Assembly: GCA_045597645.1 (NCBI GenBank) | Contig: JAZLKM010000075.1 | Span: 1-10,430, forward strand | Direction of reading: 5' to 3' | DNA: 10,430 bases | Source: JAKSSE01 sp045597645 | GTDB taxonomy: Bacteria; Bacillota; Clostridia; Lachnospirales; Lachnospiraceae | In this document: in pieces, positions 1 to 5,751 of the stretch | How positions within the stretch are numbered: position 1 is the stretch's first letter | Layout of the letters: every line of letters begins with the position of its first letter | The notes under the pieces: generated by a model | What the model was told of the DNA's origin: nothing | The model's database searches: none | Seen by the model: the letters and a program-made list of their open reading frames with translations, nothing else | Program-made: the position numbers and the translations under genes

Positions 1-128
1 AGTGCCGCTTATTCAGATGACGGTAGGCAGGGCGGGCAAATCGCCACGGATGGCGATTTGAGCGAGAAGCAACAAGGACGTTGTATACGAGCGACCGCCC
101 TGCCACCGGCAGATGCATTAGCGGCACT
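1..128 (-). repeat. Nested inverted-repeat element, possible structured RNA or MITE-like repeat
   Basis: Three nested levels of pairing are visible. The outer arms AGTGCCGCT (1-9) and AGCGGCACT (120-128) are perfect complements. Inside them, CGGT plus GGCAGGGCGG (21-24, 26-35, with one bulged A) pairs with CCGCCCTGCC plus ACCG (95-108). Within that helix sit a perfect 10-bp hairpin, CAAATCGCCA (37-46) with TGGCGATTTG (51-60), and a small CAAC/GTTG hairpin (70-73/80-83). The result is a closed three-way junction. Read on the minus strand, the 10-bp hairpin carries a UCCG loop, which is of the UNCG tetraloop type, so the minus strand may be the folded RNA. The outer stem starts at the window edge and may continue. 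I do not recognise an Rfam family. A dispersed palindromic repeat is equally possible. The pairing is certain; its meaning is not. Confidence 0.6.
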
Positions 129-440
129 TAGCGATACGGCATAGTGGTGAGAGGTGCATCCATGTACGGGTCAAGCCTTGTAAACCTACAAGCCCCCAAA
201 AGCTGGATGAATTAAGAAGCCACATCTCAGACAACTGGAGACCGGGCGCGCAGCATCGCAAAACAAGAATCGCCACCAGATTCACGAATGCAGGGCTCTG
301 AGTGCCATGGAGGAAGGAGCATGCAGCTACGCGCAGGCATCGAGAAACCAGTTGATAGCGGAGCGTGTGAAAGCGAGCCCCACCCCCCCAAAAAACTGGA
401 GCGAGGTGAGGAACGAGGCGGGGAGCGAATAATGCGGACA
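129..440. other. GC-rich stretch without a convincing gene
   Basis: This stretch is visibly GC-richer than the operon to its right. It has short open frames on both strands, but none has a recognisable domain. The plus-strand frame that starts at 288 runs on into the antisense of the aminotransferase gene, so it is not credible as a whole. A GGAAGGAG followed by ATG at about 313-323 looks like a start site but leads into that same frame. A small hairpin CTTGTA-AACC-TACAAG is visible near 177-192. The purine-rich end (about 395-430) repeats GAGCGA/GAACGA-like words. It may be continuous with the palindromic element at its left, or be decayed mobile DNA. Confidence 0.4.
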
Positions 441-479
441 AAAAATAGCTCTGAAGAATGCGTCTTCAGAGCTATTTTT
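441..479 (-). terminator. Intrinsic terminator of the kinase-aldolase-GtrA-aminotransferase operon
   Basis: Perfect 16-bp inverted repeat, AAAAATAGCTCTGAAG (441-456) and CTTCAGAGCTATTTTT (464-479), with a 7-nt loop. On the minus strand the stem ends in a run of T residues, and the hairpin begins 14 bp past the aminotransferase stop. The A/T-rich arms are symmetric, so it could also stop plus-strand transcripts. Confidence 0.9.
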
Positions 480-493
480 GATGATAAGCTTAG

Positions 494-1987
494 TTATTTT
501 ACAAGGCCTTTGTCTGTCTTCTTTACATGCTTAAATACATTTTCGAATCTGTTAAGAGCCTCGTCGATGATCTCCGGAGTATCTGCCATTGAAGTGTACA
601 GGCGGCTACCAGCCAGAGTGACAATACCATTTGCCATGTATGCAGCGCCCATTCTCTCCATAGAGTCCTTGCGCACATACATCATCTCTTTGTGCTTCAG
701 AAGACCCTTAGCAGAAGCAAGGAATGACATAGATGAGAAGTCGAAGCTCATAGCGCCGGTGCACTCAAGGTGAACGATTGAGCCCTGGTTGTATGCCACA
801 AACGGCAGTCCGTATCTGTCGATAAGTTCCTTTAAGCCATCGCAAAGTCTGTCACCCATCTCGCCTGCAATCTCGCATGCGTTCGTGCGGGCAATCTCCT
901 GAATAGCAGTGTATCCGGCGATGCAGCTAAGCGGGTTAGCAGAAAGAGTACCACCAACGTAAGCTCTGTGCTTACCTGTAGCAAGTCCTGCTGCCATAAG
1001 TCCGGCGTACTCACGCTTACCACCGACACCACCTGCTGCCGGATATCCGCCGGCAACAATCTTGCCAAAAATGGTGAGATCCGGTACCACATCAAAGTAT
1101 CCCTGTGCTCCGCCAAGTCCTACACGGAATCCGGTTACTACTTCGTCGAATACAAGAAGTGCGCCGTACTTGTCGCAGAGCTCGCGAACGCCCTTGTTAT
1201 AATCCTTCGAAATAGGTCTTGTACCACTCTCAGGTCCTACAGGCTCAAGAAGTACTGCAGCTGTACCACCTGAAAGCTTGTTTCTCTTGAGCATTTTTTC
1301 AAGCATGTTAAGGTCGTTTGGACGTACCTCATCAGTTTTTCCAAATGAGCTGCCAGGTATACCGTGTGACTCCAAAAGGTTACGGCTTCCGGGGATTTTA
1401 AGACCGTACACAAGCTGGTCAGACCATCCATGGTAAGCACCACCAATCTTTATGATATGCTTCTTGCCTGTTGCGATACGCGCAATTCTAAGAGCAGCCA
1501 TGCATGACTCTGTACCAGAGCCGAGCATACGGAACATCTCTACATTTGGCATATGCTTATTGATTTCCCTTGCAATGAGCATCTCTGACTCATGAAGAAG
1601 ACCGGTTACAGGGCCGCAGTCATTGAGCAGCTCGAATACCTTTTCTCTTACAGGAGCGTAGTTTGAACCAAGTATGGTCGGTCCACCTGCCTGCAAAAAG
1701 TCTATATACTTATTGCCATCCTTATCATAGAGATATGCACCCTCTGCCTTTGACATACACATTGGGAACGGCTTATTGAATGCCAGGTTGTGCTGCACGC
1801 CTCCTGGAATATACTTCTGTGACTCCTCGAAGACTGCATAGCTCTCCTTGCACTTGTCATCATAATACTTAAGCACTTCTGCGTAGTACTCGTCGTCAAC
1901 CTCCCAAATAGGCTGGCTTGTCAGTTCCTTCAGTTTCTTGTTGATCTCTGCCGGGTCATCCCACCTATTGATACCATATCCGTTCAT
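494..1987 (-). CDS. Class III PLP-dependent aminotransferase, glutamate-1-semialdehyde aminomutase-like
   Basis: This is a fold-type I PLP enzyme of 497 residues. Visible marks are the phosphate-binding GSGTES (156-161), the cofactor-stacking AYHGW (184-188), LLVFDEVVTGFR with Asp281 placed to contact the pyridine nitrogen, and FGKIVAGGYPAA with Lys309 as the likely Schiff-base lysine. The body resembles glutamate-1-semialdehyde 2,1-aminomutase and related omega-aminotransferases. It is longer than the usual 430 or so residues because of an N-terminal extension of about 50 residues before the YIPGGV motif. No heme-pathway genes are nearby, so a HemL role is unlikely. The family can transaminate aldehydes or migrate an amino group within amino-aldehydes, which fits an aldolase product as substrate (inference). 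The start overlaps the GtrA stop as ATGA, and its GGAGGAG ribosome site lies inside gtrA, so translation is probably coupled. It is the last gene of the operon. Confidence 0.9.
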   Translation of the reverse strand: MNGYGINRWDDPAEINKKLKELTSQPIWEVDDEYYAEVLKYYDDKCKESYAVFEESQKYIPGGVQHNLAFNKPFPMCMSKAEGAYLYDKDGNKYIDFLQAGGPTILGSNYAPVREKVFELLNDCGPVTGLLHESEMLIAREINKHMPNVEMFRMLGSGTESCMAALRIARIATGKKHIIKIGGAYHGWSDQLVYGLKIPGSRNLLESHGIPGSSFGKTDEVRPNDLNMLEKMLKRNKLSGGTAAVLLEPVGPESGTRPISKDYNKGVRELCDKYGALLVFDEVVTGFRVGLGGAQGYFDVVPDLTIFGKIVAGGYPAAGGVGGKREYAGLMAAGLATGKHRAYVGGTLSANPLSCIAGYTAIQEIARTNACEIAGEMGDRLCDGLKELIDRYGLPFVAYNQGSIVHLECTGAMSFDFSSMSFLASAKGLLKHKEMMYVRKDSMERMGAAYMANGIVTLAGSRLYTSMADTPEIIDEALNRFENVFKHVKKTDKGLVK

Positions 1988-2412
1988 TCCTTCTCCTCCT
2001 TTTTCTTGTTAGTATCTATGCTGTTTCTAAATACGAAAAATCTATCGTACAGATACTCAGTTGATAAGTTAAGTGCCATATTTATGGCTGTAACAAGGTA
2101 CTCATTCCACATCAGTTCCTCCGCCAGATAATTTCCCAGGATCGTTGTAAGTGGAGTAAAGACCGCATAGAACGCTGCAACCTTTAGCATAGCTATCGGT
2201 ACATTATTTGCGCTTTGAAAAGTGAATTTTCTATTTAATGTAAAATTCCAGACTACTGAAAGCACCAGCGCTATCAAATAGCATGGCCAGTAGCTCCATC
2301 CTGACAGCTCGTTTAAAAGCGTAAATGCCACCAGCTCAATGACGCCGGCAGAAATAGAAAATCCCACAAATTTTAATACTCTAAGCGTCTCTTTTGTTTT
2401 TTCGCTAGCCAT
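1984..2412 (-). CDS. GtrA-family small integral membrane protein
   Basis: From this start the protein has 142 residues, with four hydrophobic segments (about 13-35, 41-57, 75-97 and 103-118). It carries family signatures WNFTLNRKFTF (55-65) after the second segment and YDRFFVFR (122-129) near the C-terminus. GtrA proteins are thought to help move polyprenyl-phosphate-linked sugars, or otherwise serve surface glycan assembly. I chose the ATG at 2412 because it lies one base after the aldolase stop and has an AGGCAGGTG ribosome site at good spacing. The upstream ATG at 2451 would add 13 basic residues by overlapping the aldolase coding sequence. The charged C-terminal tail KKKEEKE is encoded by the ribosome site of the next gene, so the tail may be a by-product of tight packing. 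A membrane protein of this family between sugar-carbon enzymes is odd. It is the only possible transport-related gene in the operon. Confidence 0.88.
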   Translation of the reverse strand: MASEKTKETLRVLKFVGFSISAGVIELVAFTLLNELSGWSYWPCYLIALVLSVVWNFTLNRKFTFQSANNVPIAMLKVAAFYAVFTPLTTILGNYLAEELMWNEYLVTAINMALNLSTEYLYDRFFVFRNSIDTNKKKEEKE

Positions 2413-2413
2413 A

Positions 2414-3313
2414 TTATGCACCTGCCTTTTTCTTGGAATATTTCTTGACATACACGAATCTCATAAGTGTAGTATCAAAAGCAGAGAGCTTCACCTTCAC
2501 ATGACTTGCATTTGTATGCAGAGCCGTAACAGCCGCCTTTTCTGCCAAAATATCAAGTGCGATAGTATCGTCAGCGTCCATGCCTTGTACGAATATTCCC
2601 TCGTTTGGCACCATGACAGCATTGCTTTTCAAAAGACCTGCCGAAACATCACTTACAACAAGAATCTTCTTTCCTATCATCTGTGCCATATCATCGAGCT
2701 GTGCCACAATCTGTATTCCCTTTTTCGCACAGGTGACACTGGCCTTTTCGCCTTCCACAAGGCCCTTGCAATTGCGCTTACAGATTTCCTCCAGTAGTGC
2801 CACCTTTGCAAGTGCATCCTCCTTTGAAGTACCGGCTACTACAACACCGTGGTTTTTCATAAGCACGGTGTGTGCACCCTTCGCATAGCACGAGCGCACT
2901 GCGTTTTTAAGCTTCTTTGTACCGGGAAGTCCATACTCAGCCAGAGCTATGCCGCCGAGCTGGTTCTTCTCATCTTCTGTGATATCAAGCTGGTCAAATC
3001 CATATACGCCAATGGCCGACGCATAGGTCTGGTGTGTGTGTATTACAAAGTTCACTTCCGGAAAATACTCGTATGCGCCTGCATGTACACCCTTTTCGCT
3101 GGACGGCTTGTACTCGCCTTCATAGGTCTCGCTGGCCATATCATACAAAGCCAGGTCCTGCGGTCTTGTTTTGGTATAATCCAGTCCGCTAGGAGTAATA
3201 AGGAATCGGCTTTTGTCGACTCTGGCGCTCACATTTCCCCAGGTTCTGGCAACCAGCCCGGTCTTCAAAAGATAAAGTCCTGTATCTACAATTTGATGTC
3301 TTAGCTCTTCCAT
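2414..3313 (-). CDS. Class II aldolase/epimerase family protein (FucA/AraD-like)
   Basis: A zinc-dependent aldolase or epimerase of the adducin-like fold, 299 residues. Family features are TWGNVSAR (24-31), ITPSGLDY (39-46), PSSE with Glu73 as the candidate catalytic acid/base, the zinc ligands in IHTHQTY (His92, His94), and the third histidine in LMKNHGVVVAG (His155). Members either cleave ketose-1-phosphates (fuculose-, rhamnulose- or methylthioribulose-phosphate type) to dihydroxyacetone phosphate plus an aldehyde, or epimerise pentulose phosphates. The sequence alone does not separate these. The catalytic domain ends near residue 200. The last 100 or so residues are extra relative to the 215-residue FucA and contain a second ordered-looking block (about 216-270). 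It follows the kinase stop with an AGGAGGGG ribosome site overlapping that stop, so kinase and aldolase probably act in sequence on one substrate. Confidence 0.88.
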   Translation of the reverse strand: MEELRHQIVDTGLYLLKTGLVARTWGNVSARVDKSRFLITPSGLDYTKTRPQDLALYDMASETYEGEYKPSSEKGVHAGAYEYFPEVNFVIHTHQTYASAIGVYGFDQLDITEDEKNQLGGIALAEYGLPGTKKLKNAVRSCYAKGAHTVLMKNHGVVVAGTSKEDALAKVALLEEICKRNCKGLVEGEKASVTCAKKGIQIVAQLDDMAQMIGKKILVVSDVSAGLLKSNAVMVPNEGIFVQGMDADDTIALDILAEKAAVTALHTNASHVKVKLSAFDTTLMRFVYVKKYSKKKAGA

Positions 3314-3321
3314 ATCCCCTC

Positions 3322-4911
3322 CTAGTTTAGTGCTTTGAAATTGGCCGCATTGGACTTATACAGTCTCTTAAATACCTGATAGTTCCTGTCATAAATATCC
3401 CGATATGATGGGTTGGGCTCGTACATCTTGCTCACTCCCACCAGTTTTTTGGCTTTGTCAAGGCTGTCTATCGTACCGCTGCCTACAGCTACCAGCATCG
3501 CCGCGCCAATCGCGCCGACGTCCTTTGTGTAATGAACTGTAGCGATTTTCCTGCCGGTAACATCTGCTAATATCTGACAGGTTACCGGTGAAAGTGCTCC
3601 GCCGCCCACAAACCTGATGGTATCTGACGTGCTTATCTTCTTGTCCTCGCACTCAAGCATCCACCTCTGATGGAAGCAGATGCCCTCGATAACGGCCCTT
3701 AGCATCTCACTTTTTCCAGTCTCAAGCTTTATGTTGAAAAATATACCGGCTGATTTGGGATCCTCGAATGGACATCTGTTGCCGTGTAGCCATGGCGTGA
3801 AAATCAATCCGTCACAGCCCGGATTCACTCTGCTTATCACATCTGACAGATAATCGTACAAGCTCACATATTCGGACTCGACAGATTGCTCCACATCAGT
3901 CTTGCTAAGGTATATATCTATCTCATCCAGAGCCAGGTGATTTTTTACCCATTCGAAGCATTTTCCCGCAGTCTCCATTTCTGCGAAATAGTTGTACCTA
4001 TTGTCCTGCGCGCCAACTATTCCCGCAATCATGGTATTTATGTCCACTATCTGCTTATCAATGACAGTTCCAACCCAGCCTGATGTACCACAGTAAATGT
4101 GAGTATCACCAAGCTCCGTAGCACCTGCACCTACTCCTATCAGTGTGGCATCTCCGCCGCTGCCGTATACCTTGATTCCAGGTATAAGTCCCAGCTCATT
4201 CGCCACATCCGCTCTCAGCTCTCCAGCCACGTCTGTGCATCCGATTATCCTCGGCATGTGCTCGTAATTTACGCCGTACATTTTGCAAAGAGACCTGCTA
4301 AATCCCTCTTTTCCCTTACGTGTGTCATACAGGAAAGTGGCATATGCAGAATCAGGTGTCATCACAAACTCTCCAGTCAGCCTGCATATCAGATACTCTT
4401 TTACGTCCAGCCACTTGTAGACTTTAGCGAAAATCTCCGGTTCGTTCTTCTGTACCCACTTATATTTCCATATAGGATCCTTAACGCTTGTAGCAGCGGC
4501 TGTAGTGAGCCTAAGGCTCTTTAGGAGCTTGAAAATATTGACTCCCGCCACAGTGATTCCATGCTTTTGCGTAGCCTCCATCTCCTTTTGAGCTCTCTGA
4601 TCCATATAGCTCATAGGACGGCGAAGCGCATTGCCTTCCTTATCAACCAGCACAAGCCCCTGCATCTGAGAGCAAAATGATATTCCATCTATCTCGCTCG
4701 GGTCTATTCCGGTCTTTGCGATGAGCCTTTTCGTGCTGTCGCACATTGCCGCCCACCACTGCTCAGTGTCCTGCTCAGCACCTCCATTTTCCATAATGAA
4801 AAGGTCGTAGGTGGCGTACTCACCGCCCAGCAGCTCGATGTTCTTGCCGATTCGGAACAAGCAGGACTTTAAGCCTGTAGTTCCTATGTCATAAGAAATT
4901 ACGTGTAGCAT
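3322..4911 (-). CDS. FGGY-family carbohydrate kinase, xylulokinase-like
   Basis: A cytoplasmic ATP-dependent sugar or polyol kinase of 529 residues, normal for the family. The N-terminal phosphate-binding loop DIGTTGLK starts at Asp8. MSYMDQRA (100-107) matches the substrate-contacting D-x-R region. SGGDATLIGVGAG places Asp254 as the catalytic base. TPWLHGNRCPFEDP (372-385) and the C-terminal adenosine motif GGGALSPVTCQILAD (436-450) are typical. FGGY kinases act on ketoses (xylulose, ribulose, fuculose, rhamnulose), polyols such as glycerol or erythritol, and AI-2. No sugar isomerase lies in the window, so the substrate may already be a ketose or polyol. The gene starts 23 bp after the TetR stop with an AGGAGGGG site, and I see no separate promoter, so it is probably read from the TetR promoter. 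Exact sugar specificity cannot be called. Confidence 0.9.
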   Translation of the reverse strand: MLHVISYDIGTTGLKSCLFRIGKNIELLGGEYATYDLFIMENGGAEQDTEQWWAAMCDSTKRLIAKTGIDPSEIDGISFCSQMQGLVLVDKEGNALRRPMSYMDQRAQKEMEATQKHGITVAGVNIFKLLKSLRLTTAAATSVKDPIWKYKWVQKNEPEIFAKVYKWLDVKEYLICRLTGEFVMTPDSAYATFLYDTRKGKEGFSRSLCKMYGVNYEHMPRIIGCTDVAGELRADVANELGLIPGIKVYGSGGDATLIGVGAGATELGDTHIYCGTSGWVGTVIDKQIVDINTMIAGIVGAQDNRYNYFAEMETAGKCFEWVKNHLALDEIDIYLSKTDVEQSVESEYVSLYDYLSDVISRVNPGCDGLIFTPWLHGNRCPFEDPKSAGIFFNIKLETGKSEMLRAVIEGICFHQRWMLECEDKKISTSDTIRFVGGGALSPVTCQILADVTGRKIATVHYTKDVGAIGAAMLVAVGSGTIDSLDKAKKLVGVSKMYEPNPSYRDIYDRNYQVFKRLYKSNAANFKALN

Positions 4912-4934
4912 ACTCCCCTCCTATCATCGTACTA

Positions 4935-5567
4935 TCACGTTTCTATTCCAAGCGCCGAGCTCACAACCCCTAAGAAGCTCTCTGCCAGCTTTTCTTTATT
5001 TTCCAAGATTTCCTCTCCACAGAAAATCTTAAGTCTCTCCTTGTAGTATTCACAGCTAAACGAAAACTGCATCATCATAAGAAGGCTATCAAAAAAATAG
5101 GCAAACATCTGTGGATTCCCTTTATATTTAAGCTTGCCCTCCTGCTGTGCCTTCTCGACCAGCTGGGCATATATTTTTGACGTCCTGCCCTCGATTTTGC
5201 GAGCCAGGTCCGTAGCATACTTCTGACAGCTGCCGGACGTTATCTCGTTGTACATCACATAGTAGTTGCGGTGCTTATCAGCCCCGTCTATCAATTCTTT
5301 CAAAAGCAGTCTAATACAGGCCTCAATATCGTCCGCACTTGCGATTACCTCCTGCATAGTAGTCTCCAAAAGCTTAAGCGAGTGCTCTACACAGGCTATA
5401 AAAAACTGATCCTTATCATGAAAATATTTATATATAACGCCCACGCTCATCTGCGCACGCTCAGCTATATGATTTATATTCGCCCTGTCGAGCCCCTTAT
5501 CGGCAAATTCATCTATTCCCACTTCAAGCAGACTCTCAATAGCTGTATCATCAAGTTTTTTATACAT
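4935..5567 (-). CDS. TetR/AcrR-family transcriptional regulator
   Basis: A 210-residue TetR-type repressor. The DNA-binding helix-turn-helix is at the N-terminus (about residues 29-50), with AERAQMSVGVIYKYFHDKDQ as the typical recognition helix and following segment. The rest is a variable helical ligand and dimer domain. I chose the ATG at 5567 (GAAGGGG site, good spacing, normal family length). The longer open frame back to 5621 would run through a near-consensus -10 box and a palindrome, so those 18 codons are better read as promoter and leader. It is first in the five-gene unit, and its own promoter has a candidate operator next to it, which suggests autoregulation and control of the kinase-aldolase-GtrA-aminotransferase genes. 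The inducer is unknown. A TetR regulator for a sugar-type operon is less usual than LacI, GntR or DeoR. Confidence 0.9.
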   Translation of the reverse strand: MYKKLDDTAIESLLEVGIDEFADKGLDRANINHIAERAQMSVGVIYKYFHDKDQFFIACVEHSLKLLETTMQEVIASADDIEACIRLLLKELIDGADKHRNYYVMYNEITSGSCQKYATDLARKIEGRTSKIYAQLVEKAQQEGKLKYKGNPQMFAYFFDSLLMMMQFSFSCEYYKERLKIFCGEEILENKEKLAESFLGVVSSALGIET

Positions 5568-5581
5568 TTTCGCCCCTTCTC

Positions 5582-5597
5582 GTGAGCCGTCGCTCAC
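5582..5597. promoter_or_regulatory. Candidate TetR operator palindrome
   Basis: GTGAGC-CGTC-GCTCAC is a perfect 6-bp inverted repeat with a 4-bp centre. It lies between the predicted transcription start (about 5601) and the TetR ribosome site. TetR-family operators are commonly short palindromes overlapping or just below their own promoter. The position fits autorepression, but binding is inferred. Confidence 0.55.
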
Positions 5598-5607
5598 AAC
5601 TAATTTC

Positions 5608-5636
5608 ATTATGCTACCCAATTAAAATGATGTCAA
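5608..5636 (-). promoter_or_regulatory. Sigma-70/SigA-type promoter of the TetR operon
   Basis: On the minus strand, TTGACA (5631-5636) is followed by exactly 17 bp and CATAAT (5608-5613), a perfect -35 and a 5/6 -10. The expected transcription start is near 5601, giving a leader of about 34 nt to the ATG at 5567. It begins just after the chemoreceptor terminator, so the operon is insulated from upstream reading. Confidence 0.8.
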
Positions 5637-5645
5637 TAAAAAACA

Positions 5646-5675
5646 GGAACACTTAAGGCATTTCTTAAGTGTTCC
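5646..5675 (-). terminator. Intrinsic terminator downstream of the chemoreceptor gene
   Basis: Perfect 12-bp inverted repeat, GGAACACTTAAG (5646-5657) and CTTAAGTGTTCC (5664-5675), with a 6-nt loop. On the minus strand it is followed by TGTTTTTTA. It separates the chemotaxis gene from the TetR operon, whose -35 box begins 9 bp further on. Confidence 0.9.
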
Positions 5676-5751
5676 CGCTCAACTATTTTTCAATGTATTT
5701 GTGCTTCAGTTCTGGCGCAGCTTCTTGATTCTTTAAAGCGCAATTCCAGGA

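Noticed and set aside
118..441. 107-codon minus-strand open frame in the left spacer
   Set aside because: No domain and low-complexity composition; it overlaps both the palindromic element and the operon terminator and has no convincing ribosome site.
288..773. 161-codon plus-strand open frame
   Set aside because: Most of it is antisense to the aminotransferase gene and it crosses the terminator hairpin.
494..1987. Calling the aminotransferase hemL
   Set aside because: No heme or tetrapyrrole genes nearby, an extra 50-residue N-terminus, and a sugar-enzyme operon context.
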